Shown in pieces: positions 25,145-34,446 of a DNA stretch of 64,000 bases (within the stretch, counting starts at the first letter, position 1; every line of letters begins with the position of its first letter). The notes beneath the pieces are model-generated. The model had not been told where the DNA came from. It saw only the letters and a list, made by a program, of their open reading frames with translations, and made no database searches. Source of the DNA: Haloarcula regularis (GTDB lineage Archaea > Halobacteriota > Halobacteria > Halobacteriales > Haloarculaceae). The position numbers and the translations under genes were made by a program. Location: assembly GCF_029338315.1 (NCBI RefSeq), contig NZ_CP119794.1:1178001-1242000 (forward strand), read 5' to 3'.

Positions 25145-28100
25145 ATGAGTGACGCGGACCTCTCCGCCGACGAACTCACGCTCCCCATCAAACGAACCGA
25201 CGGCGACACGCTCGAAGAGCGGCTGACCGGGAACGCCTACAACAACATCCTCCCGGCGCGGTACCTCCGGAAGGACGCGAACGGCGACATCGTCGAGGCC
25301 CCCGAGGACCTCTTCGAGCGCGTCGCGAAGAACATCGCCCTCGCCGAAGCCGTCTTCGAGGCCGAGAAACAGGACGTCGAGGTCACGGTCACGCCCGACC
25401 AGCTCAAGCCCGACCACCCCCGGCGCGACGAGCTCGCCGCCGAGGTGTTCGGGAAAGGGACCACGGCCGAAGACGACACCGAGACGACGCTCTCGGTGTA
25501 CAACGTCAACAAGTTCGCCTACGACACCGTCGTCCCCGAACTCCCCGAGGACGTGCGGAGTCACGTCGAGGAGACCGCGGACGCCTTCCAGGAGCAGATG
25601 GAACAGCTCTCCTTCATGCCGAACTCGCCGACGCTGATGAACGCCGGCGACGAGCTCCAGCAACTGTCGGCGTGTTTCGTCGACTCCCCCGGCGACGACA
25701 TCGACGACATCCACCAGACCGCCAAGGAGGCCGCACAGGTCTTCCAGTCCGGCGGTGGCATGGGCTACGCGTTCTGGCGCCTGCGCCCGTACGGCGACCC
25801 TGTCGGGTCGACTGGCGGCATCGCCAGCGGCCCCATCACGTTCATGCGGACCTACGACCAGATGTGCGAGACCATCGCCCAGGGCGGCGCCCGACGCGGA
25901 GCCCAGATGGGCGTCATGCGCGTCTCCCACCCGGACGTCATCCAGTTCATCCACGCCAAGAACAAGGACGTCTCGCTGGCCGAGACCCTGCGCCTGAACG
26001 ACCCCGACGACTTCACGCACAACTCCTTCGCCGAGGCCTTAGAGGAGGCCCGCGAACTCATCGACGACGAGGGGAAGGTCCCCAAGCACCTCCGGAACGC
26101 CGTCGAGGGCCACCTCTCGAACTTCAACATCTCCGTGGGCATCACCGACGGCTTCATGGAGGCCCTGCAGAACGGCGAGGACTTCACCTTCACCAACCCG
26201 CGGACCGAGGAGCCCCACGTCGCCACCGCCGAGACCGTCGAACTCTACGAGATGTTCGACCTCGGCGAGTACGTCGAGGCCGGCGAGGTGCTCTCGATCC
26301 CCGCCGAGAAGCTCTGGGAGCGGATCGTCCAGGGCGCCCACGAGAACGGCGAACCGGGCGTCATCTACCTCGAGCGCGTCAACAAACAGCACTCCTTCGA
26401 CGTCGAGAAGCACCCCGACCACCAGATCCTGGCGACAAATCCGTGTGTCACCGGTGACACGCTCATCAGCACCGAGAACGGCCTCCTTCCGGCCGAAGAA
26501 CTCTACGAGCAGGGCGCCGCTCGCGACGTCGTCGTCGACGGTCGTCTCAGCGAGGAGACAGTCAAAGAGGCCAGCAGCGTCTACAAAACCGGTGAGAAAG
26601 ACGTCTACAAGCTGACTACCGAGGAAGGCTACGAACTCCGCCTCACCGCCGACCACCGCGTCATGACCGACGACGGCTGGGTCGAGGCACAGAACCTCGC
26701 CGCCGATGACACCGTCCACGTCCAGAACCGCAAGGGTTCGTTCGGCCGGCACGGTTCCGCTGAGGAAGGCCGCGTCCTCGGTTGGGCTGTCGGTGACGGT
26801 CATCTCAAACACGGTGAGGAACGCGCCGCCCTGAACTTCTACGACGAAGATGCGGAACTATCCGAACAGTTTGCCGAGGACGTAAACGACATCGTCCGCG
26901 AGCCGACCGGAACCGCAAACTACGACATCGGTGTCAGCGACATCGCCCGGGACGACGACTACCGCGGCGCACAGGCACTCGAACAGCGCATCCGTTCCGA
27001 GCGGCTGTACGAGTACGCCGAAGACGCCGGACTTGTCGAGGAGAAACTGCAGGTCCCCGACGCAGTCATGCGCGGCAGTGAGGAGATGGCACGGGGCTTC
27101 CTTCGCGGACTGTTCACTGCAGACGGCGGTGTACAGGGTACGAAGGAGAAAGGAAATTCCGTCCGGCTGACGAGCACGAGTACCGACCTGCTCAAGCAGG
27201 TCCAGACGCTCCTGCTTAACTTCGGCATTGCGAGCAAGATATACGAGGAGCGTCACGAAGCGGGTCCACAGGAACTCCCCGACGGAAACGGCGGCACCGC
27301 GATGTACGACCGCCAAGCGGACCACGACCTCGTCATCGCCAAGGACAATCTCGTCCGTTTCCGTGACGAAATCGGATTCCTTCTCGATTCGAAGAACGAA
27401 GCGCTCGCGGAGCGCCTCGAGAGCTACGACCGCGGACCGTATAGCGAGCAGTTCGAGGCCACCGTCGAGTCCGTCGAAGCCGACGGCCACGAGACGGTGT
27501 ACGACCTCACCGAGCCCGATACCCATTCGTTCGTCGCGAACGGCCTCGTAGTCCACAACTGCGGGGAGCAGCCACTCGAGGAGTACGAGGCCTGCAACCT
27601 CGGGCACATCAACCTCTCGACGCTCGCCGCCCAGGACGCCCCTGACTACCGCGTCTGGGCCGAGGAGCACGCCGACGAGTACGACTCGACCGAGGACGCC
27701 ATCGACGCGTTCCTCTCCGAGGCGATGGACTGGGACGAGTTCGATACGCGCATCGAACTCGGGACTCGCTTCCTCGAGAACGTCGTCACGATGTCGGACT
27801 TCCCGGTCGAGAAGATCGAACAGAAGGTCCGCGAGATGCGCAAGATCGGCCTGGGCATCATGGGCCTCGCGCAGCTGTATATCCAACTTGGCGTCGAGTA
27901 CGGCTCGCCCGAGGCCAACGAGGTCGCTCGCCAGCTGATGTGCCACATCAACCACGGCTCGAAGGCCGCCAGCCACGAACTCGCCGAGGAGCGGGGCGTC
28001 TTCGAGGAGTGGGACAAGTCCAAGTACGCGAACCCGACCGAATACCGCGAGTGGTTCGAGAAACAGACCGGCGAGGACGCAGACGACTGGGCCGACGGCT

Positions 28101-29428
28101 ACCCCATCCGCAACCACAACACGACGACTATCGCCCCGACGGGCACGACGTCGATGATCGGCAACACCACCGGCGGGTGTGAGCCCATCTACAACGTCGC
28201 CTACTACAAGAACGTCTCCGACGACGTCCAGGGCGACGAGATGCTCGTCGAGTTCGACGACTACTTCCTCCGAGCACTGGAGGAGAACGGCATCGACGTC
28301 GAGGCCGTCAAGGAGGAGGCCCAAGAGCAGATGGCCGAGAACCGCTTCGACGGCGTCGCCGGCCTCACGACGGTCCCGGACGCCATCGGCGAACTGTTCG
28401 TCACCACCGGCGACCTCTCGGCTCGCGACCACGCGGGCGTCCAGGTCGCCTGCCAGGAGGGCGTCGACTCGGCCATCTCGAAGACGGTCAACGCCCCCAA
28501 CGACTCGACCATCGAGGACGCCGCCGAGGTCTTCGAGTACATCTACGACCACGGCGGGAAGGGCGTCACCTACTACCGCGACGGCACCCGCTCGAAGCAG
28601 GTGCTGACCACGCGCGCCCAGAACGCCGAGTTCGCCGACATGGACGCCGACGAGATCGTCGCCCAGATCGAGGAGATGTTCGGCGGCATCGAGGGCTTCT
28701 TAGAGGACGAGGCCGTCCAGGCCGCCCTCGCGGAGTCCGTCGACGACATCCTGAGCGTCGCCGACGGCGAGCAAAGCGAGTACGCCAAGAAGCAGTCTCG
28801 CCCGGACGTCCTCCACGGGGTCACCCAGCGCATCGACACCGGCTACGGGAAACTGTACGTCAACATCAACGAGGACCCCACGGCCGACAGGCCGTTCGAA
28901 CTCTTTGCCAACATCGGCAACTCCGGCGGCTTCACCGCCTCCTTCACCGAGGCGCTGGCAAAGACCATCTCGACGGCGCTGCGCTCGGGCGTCGACCCCG
29001 AGGAGATCGCCGACGAGCTGCAGGGCATCCGGTCGCCGAAGGTCGCCTGGGACAAAGGCGAGCAGATCCAGTCCATCCCGGACGCCATCGGCACCGCCCT
29101 GCGCCGGTACCTCGACGGCGACGTCGACAAGGCCTATCCGCAGCAGGTGACCCTCGAGGAGACCGCCGAGGACGAGGACGTCGCCGAGGCCGACCCCTCG
29201 ACGCACACCGACGGCGGTCCGTCGTCAGTCGACGACGGAGCACGTCAGACGCAGTCTGACGGCGGCCCCCAGGCCGCACAGGGGAGTGCCAGCACGGACA
29301 CCGGCGGTGACCAGCAGGATCTCATCGACGCTGGCGAGAGCCCGGAGTGTCCCGACTGTGGATCGCTGTCGCTGTACTACTCGGAGGGCTGCAAGACCTG
29401 CGAGTCCTGTGGCTGGTCCGAGTGCTGA
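25145..29428 (+). CDS. nrdJ: Adenosylcobalamin-dependent (class II) ribonucleotide reductase with intein
   Basis: 1427 residues in total, 1055 after removal of the 372-residue intein. It reduces ribonucleotides to deoxyribonucleotides without oxygen, using adenosylcobalamin. Visible are SFMPNSPTLMNAG, QLSACFVDSP (active-site Cys), GGGMGYAFWRLRP, FNISVGITDGFM, the split NPC/GEQPLEEYEACNLG active-site loop, and PTGTTSMIGNTTGGCEP. The C-terminus has a zinc-ribbon-like CPDCGS...CKTCESCGWSEC that includes the redox-shuttle cysteines. A linker rich in Asp, Gly and Ser precedes it. The host protein is intact apart from the in-frame intein. Confidence 0.95.
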   Translation: MSDADLSADELTLPIKRTDGDTLEERLTGNAYNNILPARYLRKDANGDIVEAPEDLFERVAKNIALAEAVFEAEKQDVEVTVTPDQLKPDHPRRDELAAEVFGKGTTAEDDTETTLSVYNVNKFAYDTVVPELPEDVRSHVEETADAFQEQMEQLSFMPNSPTLMNAGDELQQLSACFVDSPGDDIDDIHQTAKEAAQVFQSGGGMGYAFWRLRPYGDPVGSTGGIASGPITFMRTYDQMCETIAQGGARRGAQMGVMRVSHPDVIQFIHAKNKDVSLAETLRLNDPDDFTHNSFAEALEEARELIDDEGKVPKHLRNAVEGHLSNFNISVGITDGFMEALQNGEDFTFTNPRTEEPHVATAETVELYEMFDLGEYVEAGEVLSIPAEKLWERIVQGAHENGEPGVIYLERVNKQHSFDVEKHPDHQILATNPCVTGDTLISTENGLLPAEELYEQGAARDVVVDGRLSEETVKEASSVYKTGEKDVYKLTTEEGYELRLTADHRVMTDDGWVEAQNLAADDTVHVQNRKGSFGRHGSAEEGRVLGWAVGDGHLKHGEERAALNFYDEDAELSEQFAEDVNDIVREPTGTANYDIGVSDIARDDDYRGAQALEQRIRSERLYEYAEDAGLVEEKLQVPDAVMRGSEEMARGFLRGLFTADGGVQGTKEKGNSVRLTSTSTDLLKQVQTLLLNFGIASKIYEERHEAGPQELPDGNGGTAMYDRQADHDLVIAKDNLVRFRDEIGFLLDSKNEALAERLESYDRGPYSEQFEATVESVEADGHETVYDLTEPDTHSFVANGLVVHNCGEQPLEEYEACNLGHINLSTLAAQDAPDYRVWAEEHADEYDSTEDAIDAFLSEAMDWDEFDTRIELGTRFLENVVTMSDFPVEKIEQKVREMRKIGLGIMGLAQLYIQLGVEYGSPEANEVARQLMCHINHGSKAASHELAEERGVFEEWDKSKYANPTEYREWFEKQTGEDADDWADGYPIRNHNTTTIAPTGTTSMIGNTTGGCEPIYNVAYYKNVSDDVQGDEMLVEFDDYFLRALEENGIDVEAVKEEAQEQMAENRFDGVAGLTTVPDAIGELFVTTGDLSARDHAGVQVACQEGVDSAISKTVNAPNDSTIEDAAEVFEYIYDHGGKGVTYYRDGTRSKQVLTTRAQNAEFADMDADEIVAQIEEMFGGIEGFLEDEAVQAALAESVDDILSVADGEQSEYAKKQSRPDVLHGVTQRIDTGYGKLYVNINEDPTADRPFELFANIGNSGGFTASFTEALAKTISTALRSGVDPEEIADELQGIRSPKVAWDKGEQIQSIPDAIGTALRRYLDGDVDKAYPQQVTLEETAEDEDVAEADPSTHTDGGPSSVDDGARQTQSDGGPQAAQGSASTDTGGDQQDLIDAGESPECPDCGSLSLYYSEGCKTCESCGWSEC
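26444..27559 (+). mobile_element. LAGLIDADG intein in nrdJ
   Basis: A 372-codon in-frame insertion starts at Cys (CVTGDTLISTENGLLPAEEL, block A) after ...ILATNP and ends SFVANGLVVHN just before CGEQPLE. The first residue Cys, the terminal His-Asn and the +1 Cys satisfy the rules for class 1 protein splicing. A block B-like ELRLTADHRVM is present. Two LAGLIDADG helices are seen: LGWAVGDGHL and ARGFLRGLFTADGGV, so a homing endonuclease is probably intact. The insertion splits the active-site NPCGE motif, so the reductase cannot work until splicing occurs. Codon use is less GC-biased than in the host gene. Confidence 0.95.
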
Positions 29429-29481
29429 CGCGGTCAGTGTGACACGCGGAGTTTGAATTTCGTCTTCGCCGTCGGCGGTTT

Positions 29482-29634
29482 CTATCGCGGGACGTCCACC
29501 CAGCCGCTGATCCAGGACTCCCCCTCGCCGGGGACGTACGCGACCCGGATGCCGCCGAACTCGGTTATCTCGACGTCGTCCGGCACGGGGTCCGGGTCTG
29601 GGTCCTGCCGGCCGGGGGCCGTCTGGTTGCTCAT
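29482..29634 (-). CDS. Small conserved-type haloarchaeal protein
   Basis: 50 residues from the ATG at 29634: an Asp/Pro-rich start (PDPDPVPDDV) and then VEITEFGGIRVAYVPGEGES, a pattern I have seen in short haloarchaeal proteins of unknown function. No membrane or metal motif. The longer frame start at 29739 adds unlikely sequence. Confidence 0.6.
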   Translation of the reverse strand: MSNQTAPGRQDPDPDPVPDDVEITEFGGIRVAYVPGEGESWISGWVDVPR

Positions 29635-29788
29635 CGGGCCCCCGTCTGTGGGCCGTCGGCGAGACGGGTCGGGTGCGGGCGGGTACGGTGCATGCCAGTT
29701 CGACCCGACACTCCGTCGGCGAGCCACCTCGTTATGCACCGGTAACTCGCCGTAAGCGACCGTGTACGCGGCCGGTAGTCGGGCGTTT

Positions 29789-31291
29789 CTACTCCGGGAA
29801 CTGCTTCGAGACCCACCCGGACGGGCCGCTGGGGAAGTTGCCGGCTATCTCGTCGGTCTGGACCTGACCGCTGTCGTCGACCATCCGGACGACGACCGTG
29901 TGGGTCTCCTCGGGACGGTCGTAGGTGTACTGCCACTGGCGCCAGACGTCCTCGCCCGGCAGCGGATTCGACAGCGTCGCCCGGTTCCAGGTCGCGCCGT
30001 CGTCCGTCGAGACCTCGACGCGGGAGATCCCCCGGAGGCCGGCGTAGGCGTGGCCGCCGACGCGGCGACGGCCGTTCCCGAGCACCTCGTCGTAGTGGAG
30101 CTTCGCCACGGGTTTGACCGGGCCGGTGCCGTGCCAGCCGCGTTTCTCCCAGTACCCCTTCGCCTCGCGTTCCAGCAGTTCGATCTCGGTGAGCCACTTG
30201 ACGTTGACCTCGCCCCAGTGACCGGGCACCAGCGCGCGGACGGGGTAGCCGTGCCCCCGGGGGAGAACGGCGCCGTTCATCCCGTAGGCGAGCAGGCCGC
30301 CACGCAGAGCGTCGAGCGGGAACTCCTCAAAGTAGCCGTCGGCGGCCCGCAGCATCACGCACTCGCAGTCGCTCTGGACGCCGGCCTGCTCGAGGAACTG
30401 GTCGACCGGGACCCCGGTCCACAGCGCGTTGTCCATCTTCTTGCCGTTCAACATCTCGCCGACACAGCGCAGCGTCACGAAGCGGTTCTCGGCCTCCATC
30501 TCGAGGAGGTCGTCGTACTCGAGGGTGACCTCCTGCTCGACGGCGCCGGTGACGGTTAGCGACCACTCGTCGGCGTCGAGGGCGGGGTCGATGGAGTTGA
30601 TGTCGACCTCGTAGAACCGGTCGCTGACGAGTGGTTCGAGTCCGTCGAAATCGAAGGAACTCGCCTCGGCCACCGCGAGCTTCTGCTCGACGTCGGCGAG
30701 GTCGGCGCCGGGGGCCTCGAGCGTGGGCGCGTCGGCCCCGAAGGCAGTCGCTGGTCGGCGGTTCCCCAGTGTGTAGCCCAGCGCGCTCACGCCAAGCGCT
30801 GCGCCGATGGTCGTCAGCGCGCGGCGACGCTTTGCCGACACCGGCGAGAGCCGGTCGCTGGCCTCGTCGAGCACCTGAGCGAGGACGACGACGGCCGCCG
30901 CCGCCAGGGCCGGCCCGGCAGCGAGGACGAGCTCGCCGGTCAGGGCGGCCGCTACCGCCCACGTGACGACGGCGGTACCGACGCCCGGGACGAGGCGGTT
31001 GTTCGTCGCCGCGCCCGTCAGCAGCGCCGCTCGCGCGGCGAGTGCGACGAACGCGACGGCCACGAGCAGTGCCACCGCGAGGTTGAGTCGCTGGCCGAGA
31101 CTCCCCAGGTACGTGATGGCATAGGAGACGACGACGCCCGGCATCGACCGGGCGAGCGCCCGTTCGATGGGGGAGGCGACGAACGCCGGCGCGTATCCCG
31201 TGACCGCGTACGACCCGGCGAGTCCGGCGACCCCGGCGGCGACGCTGACCAGCAGACGGCCGCCCGGGGTCTCGAGGACGTCGTTCGGCAT
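29789..31291 (-). CDS. Membrane-anchored molybdopterin oxidoreductase (sulfite oxidase fold)
   Basis: 500 residues. The first ~170 residues hold about five hydrophobic helices. The rest is a sulfite-oxidase-type molybdopterin domain: RFYEVDINSIDPALDADEW, the Mo-ligand Cys in FVTLRCVGEMLNGK, WTGVPVDQFL, GHGYPVRALVPGHWGEVNVK, and a dimerisation-like domain at the end (GISRVEVSTDDGATW). The natural substrate is unknown; relatives include sulfite oxidase and MsrP (YedY). The helices should anchor it in the membrane; which side the active site faces is not clear from sequence. No cytochrome partner gene is adjacent. Confidence 0.88.
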   Translation of the reverse strand: MPNDVLETPGGRLLVSVAAGVAGLAGSYAVTGYAPAFVASPIERALARSMPGVVVSYAITYLGSLGQRLNLAVALLVAVAFVALAARAALLTGAATNNRLVPGVGTAVVTWAVAAALTGELVLAAGPALAAAAVVVLAQVLDEASDRLSPVSAKRRRALTTIGAALGVSALGYTLGNRRPATAFGADAPTLEAPGADLADVEQKLAVAEASSFDFDGLEPLVSDRFYEVDINSIDPALDADEWSLTVTGAVEQEVTLEYDDLLEMEAENRFVTLRCVGEMLNGKKMDNALWTGVPVDQFLEQAGVQSDCECVMLRAADGYFEEFPLDALRGGLLAYGMNGAVLPRGHGYPVRALVPGHWGEVNVKWLTEIELLEREAKGYWEKRGWHGTGPVKPVAKLHYDEVLGNGRRRVGGHAYAGLRGISRVEVSTDDGATWNRATLSNPLPGEDVWRQWQYTYDRPEETHTVVVRMVDDSGQVQTDEIAGNFPSGPSGWVSKQFPE

Positions 31292-31398
31292 ACGCTACCG
31301 AAGGGCGTAGTCGGCAAAAGGGTTTGTTCCAATTTCGACCCGACTCTGTGGCTCCGTCGTCCGCAAGAGCGAAGCCACCCGGACCCGAGACATCGACA

Positions 31399-31521
31399 AT
31401 GAGCGAGGACGCGGGGGGGCGGCCCTGTCCGATGTGCGACCGGCCGATGTACCACCGCCACTGCAAGTACGTCTGTCCGGAACACGGCGTAGTCTACGAC
31501 TGCGCGGACACCTTCTACTGA
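31399..31521 (+). CDS. 40-residue zinc-finger protein
   Basis: MSEDAGGRPCPMCDRPMYHR continues with HCKYVCPEHGVVYDC and ends ADTFY. Two CPxC/CxxH-type pairs (CPMC, CKYVCPEH) would bind one zinc. Very small zinc fingers of this type are widespread in haloarchaea, and some have been linked to motility or biofilm traits. It is immediately upstream of the histidine kinase (44 nt), in the same direction. Confidence 0.78.
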   Translation: MSEDAGGRPCPMCDRPMYHRHCKYVCPEHGVVYDCADTFY

Positions 31522-31565
31522 GCCGTGTGCCGGATTTATACGGTCGGCCCTCGCTAGACCGGGCA

Positions 31566-33353
31566 ATGAGTAGCGAGGCGGACGGGATCGACGTCCTGTA
31601 CGTCGACGACGACCCGGACTTCGCGGCGCTGGCAGCGGTGCAGGTCCACCGCGTCGCGGACGACATCGCCGTCACCAGCGAGTCGGACCCGTTCGCCGCC
31701 CTCGACCGGGCCGAGACGGGATCGTTCGACTGCGTCGTCAGCGACTACGACATGCCGGTGATGAACGGCCTCGAGCTGTTCGAGGCTGTCCAATCGGCGG
31801 CCATTGACCTGCCGTTCGTGCTCTTTACGAGGACCGACGACGTCGCGGGCGAGGCAATCGAGGCCGGCGTCACCGAGTTCCAGCGAAAGCGGACCGGGAG
31901 CGACCAGTTCGCGGTGCTCGCCAACCGAATCCGGCGGGCGGTCGAGCACCGGCGGGCGACCGACGCGCTCGCGGCGACCCGACGACAGCTCGACCGGTAC
32001 GAGACGCTGGTCGAGAACGTCGGGGACGCGATGTACGTCCTCGACCGCTCGGGGGAGATCCAGGTCGCGAACGACGCGATGGCGTCGCACCTGGGCACGC
32101 CGAAAGCCGACATCGTCGGCGCCAGACCGGCAGATTTCGCACCCGAGGCAGACGTCCGGACGGGGACGGAGGCGCTCCGGCGACTCGCGGACGACGACGA
32201 GCGGACGTGGGCCCGTTTCGAGATGCGCACCGTCGACGCCGACGGGACGGTGACGGTAAACGAGAACAAGGTCGCCCCGCTGCTGGACGAGGCGGGCCGG
32301 GTCGTGGGCTCCGTCGGGGTCATCCGGGACATCAGCGAGCGGAAGGCACGCGAGGAGGAACTCGAGCGCTACGAGACCATCGTCGAGGCGGTCGGTGACC
32401 CGGTGTACACGCTCGACGCCGACGGCCGGTTCACCTCCGTCAACGAGGCCCTCTGTCAGATGACGGGCTACGACCACGACGAACTGGTCGGCGAGCACAT
32501 CGGCCGCATCATGACCGAGGCGGACGTCGATGCCGGCGAGTCGGTCATCCGCGACCTGCTCGAGGGCGACAGCGACCACGCGACCCTGGAGATGGACATG
32601 GTGACCGCGGACGGGGAACGCGTCCCCAGCGAGAACCACATCGCACTGCTCCCACAGGCTGACGGCGAGTTCACCGGGTCGGCGGGCGTGATACGGGACA
32701 TCGCCGAGCGGAAAGAGCGGGAGCGACGGCTCGCCGAGTTCGCGTCGGTGGTCAGCCACGACCTGCGGAGCCCGCTCAACGTCGTCCAGGGCCGCATCGA
32801 CCTCGCGCAGTCATCGGGTGACCTGCGACACCTCGAGACGGCCGCCGAGGGCGCCGCGCGGATGGAGGAACTCATCGAGGACCTGCTGACGCTCGCCCGG
32901 AAGGGTGAACTGGTCAGCGAGACGAGCCCAGTCGATCTCGAACAGGCCACACGGGCGGCCTGGCAGAACGTCGACGCGTCGACGGCGACGCTCAGGGTCG
33001 AGTCGACGGCCGTCGTCGAGGCCGACACGGCACGGCTCGGGGAGGTGTTCGAGAACCTGTTTCGCAACTGCGTCGAACACTGCGGCGACGAGGTGACGGT
33101 CCGGGTCGGTACCGTCGAGGAAACCGACGGCACAGTGACCGGCTTCTACGTCGCCGACGACGGCCCCGGTGTCCCCGAAGCGGACCGGGAACAGGTGTTC
33201 GAGCGGGGCTACACGACCAGCGACGGCGGCACGGGCTTTGGCCTCGCCATCGTCCGGGACATCGTCGACGCACACGGCTGGACAGTCGACGTGCGGACGA
33301 GCGCGGCGGGCGGGGCGCGCTTCGACGTCACGACGACTCCGGCCGACCGGTGA
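31566..33353 (+). CDS. Sensor histidine kinase with N-terminal receiver and two PAS domains
   Basis: 595 residues. The receiver domain (1-120) has VLYVDDDPDF, VSDYDMPVMNG (phospho-Asp) and LFTRTDD. PAS 1 is about 145-265 and PAS 2 about 270-385; each ends in IRDISERK or IRDIAERK. HisKA has VVSHDLRSPLNVVQGRID with the phospho-His. The HATPase has FENLFRNCVEHC (N box), VADDGPGVP (G1) and GTGFGLAIVRDIV (G2). No membrane helices, so it is a cytoplasmic sensor. In the receiver, Lys is replaced within EFQRKRTG. Its 3' end overlaps the convergent VTT gene by 26 nt. Confidence 0.92.
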   Translation: MSSEADGIDVLYVDDDPDFAALAAVQVHRVADDIAVTSESDPFAALDRAETGSFDCVVSDYDMPVMNGLELFEAVQSAAIDLPFVLFTRTDDVAGEAIEAGVTEFQRKRTGSDQFAVLANRIRRAVEHRRATDALAATRRQLDRYETLVENVGDAMYVLDRSGEIQVANDAMASHLGTPKADIVGARPADFAPEADVRTGTEALRRLADDDERTWARFEMRTVDADGTVTVNENKVAPLLDEAGRVVGSVGVIRDISERKAREEELERYETIVEAVGDPVYTLDADGRFTSVNEALCQMTGYDHDELVGEHIGRIMTEADVDAGESVIRDLLEGDSDHATLEMDMVTADGERVPSENHIALLPQADGEFTGSAGVIRDIAERKERERRLAEFASVVSHDLRSPLNVVQGRIDLAQSSGDLRHLETAAEGAARMEELIEDLLTLARKGELVSETSPVDLEQATRAAWQNVDASTATLRVESTAVVEADTARLGEVFENLFRNCVEHCGDEVTVRVGTVEETDGTVTGFYVADDGPGVPEADREQVFERGYTTSDGGTGFGLAIVRDIVDAHGWTVDVRTSAAGGARFDVTTTPADR

Positions 33354-33990
33354 CGTGGCGGTAGGCCGGGCCTGCGAGCACCAGCAGCCCCATCGCGCCA
33401 AAGAGCAAGACCAGCTGCGGGAGTACCTCGATGGAGAGGCCCGACAGCGACAGCGAGCGCATCGAGGCCCCGGCGAGCACCTCGACGATGACCCACGGAA
33501 TCTCGCCCACGAAGGTACCGACCACGAACGAGCGCGTCGAGACGCCGGCGAACCCGGCACCGTAGGAGACGGGGTCGGCCGGCACGGGCGAGAGGCGCGC
33601 GGCGAGCACCCCGCGGGTCTCGCCGGTCACCTCGATAATCTGGCGACCCGAGTCGCCGAGCCATCCGAACATCCCTCCCTGCTCGCCGGCCCGGCGGGCG
33701 AACCGGTAGGGGATGAGACAGGTGACCAGCGCCCCCATCAGCGCCACCGGGAACCCGTACTCGAACCCGAGGACGAACCCGACGAACGCCGAGAGCGGCA
33801 TCGTCGGCCAGGCAAAGAGCGGCCGGACGAGATAGAGGAAGACGATGACGCCCGCCAGGTATACCGGGTGGTCGGCGAGATGCAATACCTCCGCGACGAC
33901 CCGCGCCGGCGAGAGAATCGCCGTCGCGACGGCGACGAAGACCACCAGGGCCGCCGACCCGACCACCTGCCGTTTCGCGAGACGGTCCAT
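33328..33990 (-). CDS. TVP38/TMEM64 (VTT/DedA-like) membrane protein
   Basis: 220 residues with about five or six hydrophobic segments. The central VTT-type stretch reads LFAWPTMPLSAFVGFVLG, FEYGFPVALMGALVTCLIPY and RLSPVPADPVSYGAGFAGVS. The F/L-x-P...Y-x-x-G-x...G pattern is the signature of the SNARE-associated/TVP38 family, proposed lipid scramblases or transporters. Convergent with the histidine kinase. Confidence 0.85.
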   Translation of the reverse strand: MDRLAKRQVVGSAALVVFVAVATAILSPARVVAEVLHLADHPVYLAGVIVFLYLVRPLFAWPTMPLSAFVGFVLGFEYGFPVALMGALVTCLIPYRFARRAGEQGGMFGWLGDSGRQIIEVTGETRGVLAARLSPVPADPVSYGAGFAGVSTRSFVVGTFVGEIPWVIVEVLAGASMRSLSLSGLSIEVLPQLVLLFGAMGLLVLAGPAYRHVTGRPESS

Positions 33991-34065
33991 CTACCTCCGA
34001 GAGTGGGACACAGCGACAAACCTCTTGTGGTAAGGGTTAATCCGGCGGCCCGAGTAGGCAATCGC

Positions 34066-34440
34066 GTGGCAGACCCCGACCGTGACCCCGTCGAACTCGG
34101 GGTCGAACTGCTCGCGCACCTCGAGCACGCCGAGCTGTCGGTAGCCGATGCAATCGACCGCATCGAGACGGTGACGACGAACCCGCAGGTCCAGCGCGAG
34201 ATTCTCGACACCGCCGCGATGCGCGGGGTCATCGACCGCGACGACGGCCTCGTCAGGCCCCGCTCGCGGGGCACCTACGTGAACTTCGACGCCGACGTCG
34301 TGGTCCGCGAGGGGTCGTTCACCTGCCGGCGCTGTGAAGCCGACATCGGGACCGGCCACTTCGTGCAGCTCGACGGCGGCGAACTCGGTGCCTTCGGCTC
34401 GACGTGTATCCGGAAGGTGCTCGGCCGGGACGACGAGTGA
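34066..34440 (+). CDS. Conserved haloarchaeal protein with C-terminal Cys pair
   Basis: 124 residues from GTG 34066 (VADPDRDPVELGVELLAHLE). A helical N-terminal half (winged-helix-like, IDRIETVTTNPQVQREILDT) precedes a C-terminal unit with FTCRRCEADIGTGHFVQLDG and GAFGSTCIRKVLGRD. CxxC plus a later Cys may bind zinc. It resembles a haloarchaeal family annotated DUF5830 (from memory). The longer open frame from 33169 is antisense to the VTT gene. Confidence 0.7.
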   Translation: MADPDRDPVELGVELLAHLEHAELSVADAIDRIETVTTNPQVQREILDTAAMRGVIDRDDGLVRPRSRGTYVNFDADVVVREGSFTCRRCEADIGTGHFVQLDGGELGAFGSTCIRKVLGRDDE

Positions 34441-34446
34441 GCGGCC

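Noticed and set aside
33169..34440. 423-codon plus-strand frame ending at 34440
   Set aside because: Only the last 124 codons are family-like; the rest is antisense to the VTT membrane protein gene.
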